Below are positions 51,351-62,545 of a stretch of DNA of 64,000 nt, piece by piece. The notes beneath the pieces were generated by a model. That model did not search any database and had not been told where the DNA came from. It saw nothing but the letters and a program-made list of their open reading frames with translations. The stretch covers positions 13,253,501-13,317,500 of the forward strand of contig CM076143.1 of the NCBI GenBank assembly GCA_038025085.1, read 5' to 3'. Source of the stretch: Tetragonia tetragonoides (lineage: Eukaryota; Streptophyta; Magnoliopsida; Caryophyllales; Aizoaceae). Within the stretch, counting starts at the first letter, position 1, and each line of letters opens with the position of its first letter. A program made the position numbers and the translations under genes.

Positions 51351-51965
51351 AATTAAGTATTTAAGGTTCAACATCTATGCTTTTTTTTTTTTTTGGCAAC
51401 TAACGTATATGCAAATTAAATTCCATCTCTAAATACTGAAGTGTAGGGACATGAAGGGGATTGGTAGTGAAACAAATGCAGGGACAGCTTGGAAAAGGAC
51501 AATGCCATATGCTTAAACCTCCACAAAGTGGAGTTGGGTCCTCTCCATTTGCTAAAAGAAATGGAGGCCTCCATTTTCTAAATAGAGGGTGAGATATCTT
51601 TCTCCCCAAATTTTGAATAAAACAAATGCAAAAAGGTAAAATAAGGGAAGGAAATCTAGCCCTCCATTTAGAAAATGGAGAGAAAAGAAATGGAGAGGAT
51701 CCAAATTCCCACGAAGTACCCTCGTACTTTCTCATCAACACTTAATTAAGATTTAGATGACCTAATAACTAATTAATTAACTTTTTATTTGTTTTGCTTA
51801 TCTTACTACTTAATTAGGGAATTGCTAAACGTAAATCGCTTATTACTAAACGCAAATACTTTTTTCCCAAAAAACTCCTATTATGTTTCTCCTACCTTTC
51901 TCTCTCATACGTCTCTCTCTGCAACTTCTCCCTGCGCCTCTCCACTTCCTTATTCTATCAATGAA
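51351..51965. other. Intergenic with ATGGAG palindromic motifs
   Basis: From about 51,540 to 51,700 several CTCCATTT and AAATGGAG words face each other (for example 51,543, 51,570, 51,663 and 51,675), giving a fold-back-like patch. No gene. Confidence 0.45.
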
Positions 51966-52675
51966 TAAAATTAAACGCAATTTGGTGAAACCCCCCTGAA
52001 AAGTTCCACTTTTTGTCCAGTGCCCATTGAATTGTTGTTATTTGTTCAGTACCACCTTAAAAGATGATTTCGCCCTGCGATTCACCCCTTAAGTGATTTT
52101 CGGGCCAAATTCCTTAATTTTGTTCCCGTTTTGCCCTCACGTATGCTTCACATCTCTTAATTTTTCTTGGCTCCCTATCCATGGCTCCCCCTTCTCCCTA
52201 ATTTCCAAATTCACAATTTCCCCTAATTTTCTCTCTCCTCCTCATCCATGGCTCCCCCTTCTCCATTCTTCTCATCCATGGTGGTGGTGATGGGGATTAG
52301 GAGAGAGAGAGTGGGGTTGCTGTTGGTGGAGATGGTGGTGGTTGTTGTGGAGTGAAGGGGAATGTGTCTTCTTCTTTGAGAGGTGGTGAGGAGGGAGAAA
52401 GGGAAGCCATGGATGGGGAGGAGACAGAAAATTAGGGGGAGTTAGGGAGAAGGGGAAGCCATGGATGGGGAACCAAGAAAAATTAAAAGTTGTGAAACAT
52501 ACATGAAGGAAAAACGGGAAGAAAAATAATGAATTTGGCCCGGAAATCACTTAAGGGGTGACTCACATGGCGAAATTAACTTTTAAAGCGGTACTGAACA
52601 AATAATAACAATTCAGGGGGTACTGGACAAAAAGTGGAACTTTTCAGGGAGTTTTCACCAAATTGCGCTAAAATT
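51966..52675. mobile_element. Foldback element, about 710 bp
   Basis: The left arm from 51,977 (GCAATTTGGTGAAACC, then AAGTTCCACTTTTTGTCCAG) is repeated inverted up to 52,666 over about 280 bases per arm, with moderate divergence. The centre (about 52,262-52,400) is a G-rich GGTGGTGG tract. No transposase is present. The superfamily is undetermined. Confidence 0.85.
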
Positions 52676-52855
52676 AATGACATTCATTGTTCCGCAGTTG
52701 CCTACTCTTTCCTTTTGCACTCTCCGCCAGCTTCCATCATGTGTATGGTTTTGGGCTTGGCCTTTGAGTTTTTCATCTGGATTTGAATGACCCTGTAGAT
52801 TGTTCAATTGCTATCATGCCTTAATAAGTTGGGTTATTAAAAGGGAGGACTATTG

Positions 52856-53541
52856 GGTTGCACCGATACCTGACCCAACAGCAGTATCTCGTATCCGATA
52901 TGTTTCGGATACCGATACTTCTAGGATACACGTCCGATACTTGGGGATACGCACACGATATGTATCGGAGAAGTATCCTATTGTTTCCTATTAGTTTTTG
53001 ACCAAAAAAATTACAGATACTCCTAGAATACCTGGTGGATACTTTAACAATACTCTAAATTGCAAACACTTCAATTAATTATATTTTCTTTTGCAACAAG
53101 TATTTTTTTTTGAGTGACTTTTGCAACAAGTATTAAGTATTGATTGAAATACATCTCTATGCACCCCCAAAAGAAGTGACATTTCTCTCTCATGGTCATC
53201 TTTATCTTATCTGATCTGAAGGCTACCACCCACCGGAGCAGTTGGCTGGTAACTCTCTACATTTTCCACACATCCATATCAACAACTTAGCCATCGACTT
53301 AGTCACACGTTTTCCATCTCTCATTTCGTATTCTCAATGAAGAATGATATAAAGATGTTAACAATGATAGAGAAGGATATAAATTGTATTATACTTTAAC
53401 TTTTTTTATTTATTTAAAGTTCTTATATTATTTATTTTATTATATTTTTGTCGTACCCGTATCCTCGAAAATTAGGATTTGCAATATCCCGTATCCGTAT
53501 CCATACCCATATTTATATCAGTATTCGTATCCGTGCAACCT
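52856..53541. mobile_element. Non-autonomous TIR element rich in GGATAC
   Basis: The left end GGTTGCACCGATACCTGA faces the right end ATTCGTATCCGTGCAACC. Subterminal GTATCCG/CGGATAC words are repeated many times near both ends, the pattern of hAT-like MITEs. A target duplication is not clear. Confidence 0.6.
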
Positions 53542-54657
53542 AAATATCTATTGAAGACCAGAAGCAATAAGTTAGTAAAACAATAACCGCTGACATCATC
53601 ATTGCGATGTGGCGGCTTCTGGTGAAAGTTTATCCCGCCTAAATGCTCTTGGCTTAGAAGTCTCTGAAACTGGAAAACTCTGACCATTGGACAAAATCCC
53701 CTTAGGTGCAGAGCAGGAGAAAACATTAGGCATCTTTCAATGCGCTCTTCCTGGAACCTCTTCCGAGACAATTCGAGAATTTATTTCTCCTTTATTCCCT
53801 ATTCTCACAACTCACAAGCACTCCCTTCTCATCTCTATGACCTCATTCTCAATTTCAAATTTCATATTTCCAAAACCCTAAACCTAATTCTACGGTTCTA
53901 CCTCGCAATTGTTTTATCATGGGGAACAAGTGCAGTTGTTCGATTAGGTTGATTTTTGAGTTTAATTTTCCAGGGCCCATGGTTCGATTCTGCACAGTTG
54001 CATCAATCTCAATTTGTCTCGCATCACTTATCGCCTGTAATTTTTTCATCGCCCTAATGAAATTTCGATTCTTCCAATGAAGAACATAAAATCTTGAATT
54101 AGGTTCCTGTTTATTTTTTATGTGGTAGTTAACGCATAACACTACTGTATTCAATTTGGTTTCATGTTGTTCAGCTGAATCAAGATGATTTGTATATTCA
54201 ATTTGTTTGTTTCTTTGTTTTTTTTTTCTTTTCCAATTTAAGATCAAACTGCTATTAACAAATTAAAATCTCTATGCTTCCTTCATTACTTTCCTTGGTT
54301 GGTTCTTAATCCATGATGTGACTTTCTCTTTTCTTCTTCGAGTAGGAGAGAGAATCTATGTATTGGTTGCCCGACAAGTATGAGGATTTGGCCCTTGTTT
54401 GGTGCTTTTTTCTTGGTCTATTGCCTGACGGTAAGTGCCAAGATGAAGACATGCAGCTCTGAGGAAACATAAAGGTGAATCTTATATGTTCCTTTCTTCT
54501 CATAATTGAGAACTTGCTGTTGTTATTTAAAATTTTGAACTTGCTTTGTTACTTAGAATCTAAATTCGGTATGCCATAATTTCAGGGCTTATCTGTGTTA
54601 ATTGGAATTTTCTAAAGTCTGAATTCTATATCTATTTGTTTTTTAAATGATGGCAAC
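53542..54657. other. Possible relic of a gene's 5' region
   Basis: Leader-like sequence (AAAACCCTAAACCTAATTC) and a 33-codon frame at 53,979-54,080 (MVRFCTVASISICLASLIAC, signal-like) are suggestive, but no downstream coding exon follows before the LTR at 54,658. Not called as a gene. Confidence 0.35.
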
Positions 54658-55326
54658 TGTTGGGTTCTGTTGTTGTGCCTTGTACTTAGGGGTCACAAAC
54701 AACCGTGAGGGGCAGTCCTACGACCCTTAAAAAGGTCCTAAATAAGGTCGAGGATAATTTTAGTGCAGGCCGATCCCTACTCGAACCTACCCTTACACCC
54801 TCCAACACCCGCTCTGTCAAAGGGTGGACACTTATCGACAGTGATAGTTATCGCAGACACGTATTCGAATACTTCAACGGAGAGCCACATAAACAAGCAT
54901 AAAAAGGGAACTTTAAAAGAGCATGATTTAGGAAGGAAAGCTAAACATATTCCATTCGATTATGATCAGGCATACATTCGATTCAAATAAAAGGGATAGA
55001 AGTAATTATACCTCACAAGAAGGCGCCATTGCTGAGTGGCTGGGTTACACGCTCGAAGAGCCTAAGTTACCATCTACTCCTAAGCTACGCTACTCTAAAA
55101 TCTACTTTTTGACGTCTCGTCAATATGAGCTCTGCTGCCTTGTTCTTCTGTTCTTCTTTGTATTTATAGGGGCTTGAGATAACTGTCCATGATCTAGCAG
55201 TTCTTCTCTCTGTCCACTTTCTTCATGTTAGCGTCCAACTTCCCCACGTTCTCCACTTCTCCTGAATGTCTTCGTATTCTCCTTTTTCTGACTGAGACTT
55301 ATACTTAGCCTTTCGTACAACTGCCT

Positions 55327-55379
<53 letters not shown>

Positions 55380-55516
55380 ACTTTTCTTTTAGCCCTTCGT
55401 ATTTGTGAGTCTTTTCTTTTACAAGGACTCTTCAAAAAGTCTATTCGTTTTGACTTTGACTTATATTGACCAATTTATCTACTGTATTATAAGTCTAATT
55501 TATTTCGTGTATAACA
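54658..55516 (-). repeat. 3' LTR of the Tat element
   Basis: It starts TGTTGGGTTC and ends CGTGTATAACA, about 859 bp, directly followed by the polypurine tract. A (TA)n of about 46 bases lies at about 55,330-55,375. The left border is inferred from TGTT/AACA termini because the other LTR is outside the window; TGTTGTTGTG at 54,669 is an alternative. Confidence 0.65.
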
Positions 55517-55529
55517 ACTGTCCCCCTAA
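55517..55529 (-). other. Polypurine tract
   Basis: The minus strand reads TTAGGGGGACAGT immediately before the LTR start TGTTATAC. This primes plus-strand DNA synthesis in reverse transcription. Confidence 0.75.
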
Positions 55530-55670
55530 TACATATATAAACGTCTCGAGTTTATTTTGTATTATTGTACTGGTGGCGCTTCGTTTCCCGCGTTTTGATG
55601 TTACAGTTCTTTCTGTTTACGCTTCTTTATGGGCAATTCATATTTTTCACTGACTAATGAATAATGCCTT

Positions 55671-55678
55671 TATAAATA
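55671..55678 (+). promoter_or_regulatory. TATA box of the antisense ORF
   Basis: TATAAATA lies 119 bases before the ATG at 55,790, outside the LTR and on the strand opposite to gag-pol. Confidence 0.6.
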
Positions 55679-55789
55679 CCACTTCTTTCCGTCCTTTGCC
55701 TTTCATCACTTTTTTTTTGCTCAATTACAACCCTAATTTTTCGATCTATCCTTCGTTCACTCAATTCCTTCGTCTGAACTCTTGGATAG

Positions 55790-57425
55790 ATGGCCACCCA
55801 TCCTCTTTTCTTAGATTTAGTTAATATTGGATCCTTAAACATGGCTTTTGATGCCCAGGATCTTTTCAAGTTGATTGAAATTCACTCTAAATCGTATTGG
55901 TCCGATTGTCTCATCCTTCGTTCTTCATCTTACCCTGCTTCCGATGAGGAACCCTTTCGAGGTCAATCTTTAAGGTCTTTTTCTTTAGGCCCTTGTTTTG
56001 ATTCTTCCTCAATTCGGGGTATTTCACAAAACTATTTGTTATTGGTTTTCTCCTCTATTGTTCGTGGGCGTGGTTTGCCCTTGATTCTCTCTTCCCGTAC
56101 TTTTCGCTCTAACTTTCCAATTCGAGATAGACCCGTTCATGGTTGGATGGACTTTCTTAATGAACGTCCTCGACGTTGGTTTAATCGTCTTCAGGCCTTT
56201 CATTCTCGTTGGCATTCGAATAAGATTCTGTATTTTGTTCGTTTGTCTCTTTTCGCCAAGATTCCTTATGATGGCAACATATTTACCGCTCTTTGGCTTG
56301 CTTGGCACCCTACTATCAACTGTTTTGTTACTAGAGAGGGGATTCAAACCGTGACTCTCGAAGATATTGCTTATTTGATTGGTCTTTGTCCAGATGAATC
56401 TCTTCAAGTACCAGGTTATTCTTTTTGCGACTCGTCTATTGTTAGTGAAGAGTATTTCGAGCATGCTGATGCTTTGTTGAAGACTTTTTCTTCATCCACA
56501 TCCGTTCGTTCAGTCTCGTACTCAAAATGGTTGACTCACTTTTCGTATCTTCCTCCTCCTATTCCCGTATCGAATGCAGAGGTGGTCGTATTTTTGAACT
56601 ATGTATTTCATCGATTATTTATGAATTATAGTTCTTCGATTGGGAATTCTTTCCTTTATTTGGCAGCTAACGTGGCTTCGATGGAGGGTCCCATTCCATT
56701 GACTCCTTTCCTTTTTTCTCAGTTTTATCGGGGTATGTCGAATTTGACCAGGGATATCATGCCTGAAGGTCCTCAGGTTCCCCTTTCTGGATTCTTACTG
56801 CTTGGGGTTTTCTTTATTACCCTTCTCGGATGAACTTGTCGTCTATTGAGACGTATAACCTTTCCTATCAGAAAGAACTAGCCGCTCGTACGGGAGATTC
56901 CATGCCTGCAACCTTTCGCCTTTTGCTGAATGGTCTTATGTGGCCAAAGCATGCTTCAACTTACTTCAACCTTCTCGTGTTGAAGACCTTCCTTTGGTAC
57001 TTTTTGAGGTATTCTCTTCGAAACCTCATTTTAACTGGCATCCTCATCATTGTTTGGGGATCCCTGGTTTTAGTGTGGCGGATACTCGAATGGTACTTCC
57101 TTGGTGGCTTCGAGGTGTCAATCCTTTCTTTATGAGTTCTCATCTTCAACCTTATTGGAGGTCGATCCTTGCTTGTCGGGATCTTTTATACTTCGAAATT
57201 CCTTGGTTAAGTAGTGAGGTTTATAATCCTCAATTGGTTGCCCATCAATTTGGTATTTGTCAAGCTTTTGCTGCTCCTTTACTGGAGACTTTGAATCGTC
57301 CTTGGCATGCAAGGCAAAGTCAAGCTTATATTGATATGAGCTTGGAAAACCAATCTTCCGAGGTGACTCTTCGAAGTCATGTCCTCCTTCGGAACCGTCT
57401 GGAGGCTGTAGATATTCCTCCTTAG
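55790..57425 (+). pseudogene. Antisense extra ORF with plant mobile domain (PMD)
   Basis: The first frame (55,790-56,833) reads MATHPLFLDLVNIGS and, further on, TALWLAWHPTINCFVTREG, VTLEDIAYLIGLCPDE and SKWLTHFSYLPP, the signature of the plant mobile domain (MAIL1/MAIN- or aminotransferase-like). The match continues out of frame after about 56,785 and again after about 56,930, ending at 57,425. So two single-base shifts break it. Antisense ORFs at this position are known in Tat-lineage elements, and their function is unresolved. Residues VNPFFMSSHLQPYW and AHQFGICQAF in the last frame fit the PMD C-terminal part. Ordinary plant PMD genes are the alternative, but the position between polypurine tract and integrase argues for the retrotransposon. 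Confidence 0.8.
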
Positions 57426-58053
57426 TTTAGAATCTGTTCTTGTGAGCCAGAATATTTGCTTTGGTGGACTCAGTTTTTCAATTCTACCTTTGGTGGCAGT
57501 GTTTTGCATTCTCGTCTCGAAAAGGTCATACATAAACTTTTTCCCAAGGATGCTGCGTACTTTGAATGCCATTGAGGTATTGGTTCTTATCTTATCGATG
57601 TTTTCTCTAAGCAACCATTTTGGTATTAATTCGTTTTTTCTTTAATGAATTCGATGTAAATTTCCATGGATATAGGCCCTGTCTTCCTTACCCTGCACCG
57701 GAGGGGCGTCTCTTCAAAGCGAGCCTTTCAGTCAGGCACCTAGTTCGGATATAGGTTTTTCCTAATCCCTTTTTCTTTTCTGGTTGTAAATATCTCTATG
57801 GTTTTACTTATCTTGGCGAATGGTTATTATGTATAGGTACCGGGTCTTCTTCAATGCCCTTAGATCCTGACTCTTCATCTTCACCTCCACTTGTCGCATC
57901 AGGCATTAATGTTACTATGGATTCTTCTGTTGTCTTTCCCTCTTCCCATGGTTTAATGTCTGGTAAATTTAATTCGCCTACTTAAGCACTACGTTTGTGA
58001 GTACTTTTCTTTCGTTTTCTCTTTTCCTTCTCTTTTCATAATTAGGTCAAGAT
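57426..58053. other. Interval within the antisense ORF region
   Basis: Contains possible intron borders (TTATGTATAG|GTACCG at about 57,836; CATAATTAG|GTCAAG at about 58,045) and Ser/Pro-rich short frames. Probably introns and a linker exon of the antisense gene. Confidence 0.45.
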
Positions 58054-58854
58054 ATGGATCCCATTCCCTCTTCTATGATTGAGGATCAAATTGTTATTCC
58101 TTCGGATCGAGCCGTTCGTTCTCCCAATCGGTCAGCCCAACAATCCTTGACGTCTCCGACCATGACAATTACTTCTTTGAGTATGTTTCTAGTACCTTGG
58201 TACTCATGGTCTTTTACTGGCAATTCAAATTTCTTATTTCGAATTCCTTTTTTGTAGGTTCTTTGATGTCTCTGCTTGATGATCTGTTGGCCCCTACTCC
58301 TGGGGCTTTTGATGCTATCAAACAAGAAGGGCTTCGTTTGCTGAACGTTCTTGAGACGAATTTGTCAGGTGTTTCTGCTGCGTTGGCTTTAGAGGATTTC
58401 TTTAGATCCAATCAACAACATTTCCCTGCGGATCTTCGAGATTTGGTGCTTCGAGATCATAACCCTTTGGTCCCAGCTGTGCAAGATTTGCAGAATGCCC
58501 GTTCTGAAGGGATTCCTGAAACTGATTTATATGGTTGGGCTCGTCCTACTGACCTCTTGGCCGATCTTACGAATGGCAGATCATCCCTCTAACAGAAACG
58601 ACAGCTTTTTGATGCTGCTCAAATGGAGCTTACTGCTATTGAGGATAAGATTGACTCTATCTCATCGAAGAATAGAAGTTGTTGATTTGATGGCTGCTCA
58701 TGAAAGGAAAAGACATGACATTCAATCTCGTATCTCTGATCTGACTACCTCTCGAGATCTTCGAGTTGCTCAGTTATCTGGTTATCAGGATTTGAAGGCT
58801 TTTATTTCCTTACTTCTTACTGTCATTAGGCAATTCCTTAGTTCTTCGGTTTAA
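58054..58854 (+). pseudogene. C-terminal coiled-coil part of the antisense ORF
   Basis: After a likely intron end near 58,257 the plus strand reads SLMSLLDDLLAPTPGAFDAI and DLYGWARPTDLLADL to TAA at 58,590-58,592. The same sense continues after it with heptad-like QLFDAAQMELTAIEDKID and, in a shifted frame, HERKRHDIQSRISDL to TAA at 58,852-58,854. Long PMD proteins of retrotransposons commonly end in a coiled coil. Broken by the stop and one frameshift (about 58,675). Confidence 0.6.
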
Positions 58855-59020
58855 CTTGGGTGTTTAGACATTAATGTTTTGTTCTGGAGAAATGCGAACC
58901 TTTTCTAATTTTGGTTTTACTCCCCCTTTATTTCTTCTCTGAATTTCGGGAATTTGTTGTAAATGTTATCTTTATATATATCCCAAGTCGAAGGAAAATA
59001 TTTCTTTAGATATTTGTCAT

Positions 59021-60099
59021 TTATTGCACGTCCAAATTGCTTGCCATTCGTATATAATAATTTATATGCATTTCCTGGTTCAACGCTTTCGATAATGAAT
59101 GGTCCTTCCCAATTTGGAGACCATTTCCATAGAATTTATCTTTTTGCCCTTCGGGGAGTATTGTCTTCCATACCAATTCGTCTTTGGAAAACTGTTTCTT
59201 TCTCACTTTTCGATTGTAGCATTTTTTAGTTTGTTTCTTTAATTTATGAATATTTTGTAATGCTTCGATTTGTAGGATCTCTTGATCCAACTGTTCAATA
59301 TTGATAGCCTCTTCGTACTCTTGTGGTGATAAATTAATTTGTTTAAGTATTCGCTCAGACTTAATATTCATTTCGACGGGTATAACCGCTTCATGTCCAA
59401 ATACCAATTGATATGGAGTTACTAATATGCTTTCTGTAGGACTCGTTCGAAAAGCCCATAATGTTTCTAAGAGCAAATCGTGCCAAATACGAGGATTGTC
59501 TTTTATCTTTTTAGCAATTCCTCTTTTTATGATCTTATTGCTTGACTCTGCTTGACCATTCGCTTGGGCATAATACGGAGTGGAGTTTGTTAATTTAACA
59601 GATAGTTTTCCTAGAAAAGACTTTATTTCGTCACTGTTAAACACTTTAGCTAGATCCACTGTGATAGTTTCAGGGATTCCAAATCTAGTAAATATATTTT
59701 CGTTGATAAAATCTACTATATCGCTTGATGTTATGTTTACGAAAGGCTTTGCTTTGACCCATTTCGTAAAGTAGTCAGTGGCTACTAAAACATATTTATG
59801 GTGCTTTGATGAAGCAGGCCTAATTTCCCCAATAATATCCATGGCCCATCCTCGAAATGGCCATGGCTTGATTATACTATGTAGTTTGGCTGCTGGGACT
59901 CGTTGAATACTACTGTGTTGCATCCTTTAGCATACTGTATACAGTCTCTAGTAACTGTTGGCCAATAATACCCATCTTGATGTACTAATCTTCTCATTTT
60001 CTGCCCTATCTGATGGGCTCCACATATGCCCTCATGTATTTCTCCCATGACTAGCAATGCATCATCCAAATCTAAACACTTAAGTAATAGACCACTCAT
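59021..60099 (-). pseudogene. Integrase of the Tat element
   Basis: The zinc-binding part reads EIHEGICGAHQ, then YAKGC (HHC...). The second Cys of the C-x-x-C pair is lost at a small out-of-frame deletion near 59,925. The catalytic core follows: WAMDIIGEI (first Asp), TVDLAKVF (second Asp, usual context altered) and GQAESSNKIIK (Glu). Near 59,128 a one-base shift moves the C-terminal GPF-type module (NWEGPF) into another frame. Integrase inserts the cDNA into the genome; this copy cannot. Confidence 0.85.
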
Positions 60100-60120
60100 G
60101 TCTCTTCGAAATAGTTGTTC

Positions 60121-62493
60121 TCAATTATACACATATCGATGTGCTATGAGTTTTAATTTATTAGAATATTTCTTTTTTGATGGCTCTTGGAGGTATTCGA
60201 TTATTTCATCCCTCCAATCAACTTCTTTGACCATAATATCTACCTTATTAATTTCCTTTGTTATTCTCTCTTCGAAGGGAATAAGTTCCTTGACTTTGAT
60301 TGTAATCTTCTCGTGGAAATAACTCCAAGAAATTTTATATCCTAATGCTAGTTGAGCTAACTCATTAGCTATTTCGTTTTCAATTCGAGGGATGTAGTAT
60401 ATTTTTACTTCATAAAAATATTCCAGTAGCCTTTTAATTCTAGCATTTCCTAGAATTGCTGTTGAGCTAAAACATTTGAAGATTCTTTTTGTTTGATTCA
60501 CGATCAGTTGAGAATCTCCTTTTATAATTACGTTCTTAGCCACTAATTCGAGAAGGCTTTCCTGACCTAGAATTAGGGCTTCGTATTCTGCCCTATTATT
60601 TGTACAAGGTCCATCCAGTTGTACGACAATTTTCGTTGGGACCCCTGTTGGTGATATTAAATATATTCCCGATCCTCTTTCCGTAGAGGGACCGTCAAAA
60701 TATAATTTCCATGGGACTAAATCGATATAGTCCTCTTCGAATTGGTCTTTTGAACTGACATTAATCGATGGATGATCTGCTAAAAAGTCAGCCAAAGCTT
60801 GTCCTTTTATTGCCTTTTGTGGTATATACCTAACATCGAATTGAAGAAGGTGAAGACTCCATTTGTTTAGTCTTCCCTTTAGTAATGGCTGTGATAACAT
60901 ATATTTTAATTTGTCTGTTGGAGATACTACTTCGACTGTAAAGGACATAAAATAATGTCTTAATTTTAGTGAAGCAAAATATAGACTATAGCACCATTTT
61001 TCAATGGGTGTATTTCTAGTTTTTGTGTCTGCTAATGTTTTTGATAGGTAGAACACTTCTTGCTCTTTTCCATTGTCGTTTTCTTGTACAAGTAAACATC
61101 CCATTGAGGTATCCTCTGTCGAGAGATACAGTCTTAGAGGCTTTTCCATTCGTGGTGGAATTAAAACTGGTGGTTCTGATAAGTATCGTTTTATCTTTTC
61201 GAATGTCTCTTGATGTATTGGTTTCCATTGGAATTCTTCTCCTTCCTTAGACCTTAAGAGTGATGAAAAGTTCTTAGTTTTATCTGCTAGGTTAGATATG
61301 AATCTTCGAATGAAATTGATCTGTCCTAGGAATCTCTGGAGTTCCTTTTTGTTTGTAGGTGGTTTTGCTTCTAAAATCGCTTTCGCTTTGTTCTTATCAA
61401 TTTCAATTCCTCGTTGGTGGATAAGAAATCCTAAGAAGTTCTCTGCCTGTACTCCAAAAGCACATTTAAGTGAATTCATTTTCAATTTGTATTTTCGCAT
61501 TCTTTTGAATGAATTTTCCAAGTGATCTAGATGATCTTTGTGTGATTATGATTTTATCACTACATCGTCTATGTATACTTCCAAAAATTTTCCTATCATA
61601 TCGTGGAATAGGTAATTCATGGTCCTTTGATATGTTGCTCCTGCATTCTTAAGGCCAAACGACATTACTATCCATTCGAATGTTCCCAAGGACCCTGGAC
61701 ATCTAAATGCAGTTTTGTGTCTATCTTCCTTAGCTATTCGTAACTGGTAGTATCCTGAGTACCCATCCATAAAAGATAACACTTTATGCCGCGATGCCGC
61801 GTCGATTAGAGTATCAGCTACTGGCATAGGATATTCGTCCTTTTGGGTAGCCCTATTTAGATCCCTGAAATCTATACATACTTTAATTTTTCCATTCTTT
61901 TTTACAACGGGAACAACATTTGCTAACCATTCGACATACTTGGCTGGCCTTACAAATTTTGCTTCAAGTAAATTGTCTATTTCTTTTTTGACTCCCAAAA
62001 TGATCTCTGGGGCTATCTTTCGTGGAGGTTGCATAATTGGCCTGCAATCTCTTTTTATCGGTAGCTCGTGTTGTGCTATTCGAGTGTCAATCCCAGGCAT
62101 TTCGTGGTGAGCCCAAGCAAAGCAATCTTTGTATTCGATTAAGATTTTGATGAAATCATCCTTCTCTTTTGGAAGTAATTTTGCACTGATATAAGTTATT
62201 CTGGGATTTTCTTTAGTTCCCAAATTAACTTCCTCTGGTGGATCTTGTATTTCCATCTTTATGTCTTTGTTCTTTTCCCAGATTCGTTCTGGTATTTCAT
62301 ATGTGCCATTTTCTTGTATTTCTTTTAATTCATTAGTCATTGCGTGAATCAGCTTTCGTTCACTGTTTAGGCCTGCCATAACTCTTAGAGTCTTATCTAG
62401 AGCATTCTTTAATTCAACCACAGAACCGTCTTCTTCGTGAAAAACATCTGTATTAATTCGAATAACATTTTTACAATCTATTGTTCTAGACAT
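60121..62493 (-). pseudogene. Reverse transcriptase-RNase H of the Tat element
   Basis: The reverse transcriptase frame (62,493-61,546) has VCIDFRDLNRATQKDEYPMP, the catalytic FMDGYSGY and YIDD, and FGLKNAGATYQ. It stops at TAA 61,546-61,548, directly after the YIDD region, and continues in the same frame (KCAFGVQAENFLGFL). The connection follows (LRLYLSTEDTSMGCLLVQEN), then a second RNase H of archaeal type at about 60,480-60,700: WKLYFDGPS, NNRAEYEALILG and GDSQLIVNQ with its acidic triad. The frame ends at TGA 60,121-60,123, after which the integrase continues in frame. The two nonsense codons are the main lesions. Reverse transcriptase copies the RNA in virus-like particles. Confidence 0.9.
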
Positions 62494-62545
62494 AATAATA
62501 ATTTTTGAGAAACGATAATAATTACAACTATTTCTAATCTTATCT

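Noticed and set aside
52093..52550. Two similar ORFs on opposite strands with signal-peptide-like starts
   Set aside because: They are the two arms of the foldback element read inward, not genes.
53979..54080. 33-codon signal-peptide-like ORF
   Set aside because: No continuation, splice partner or homologue is visible before the retrotransposon LTR.
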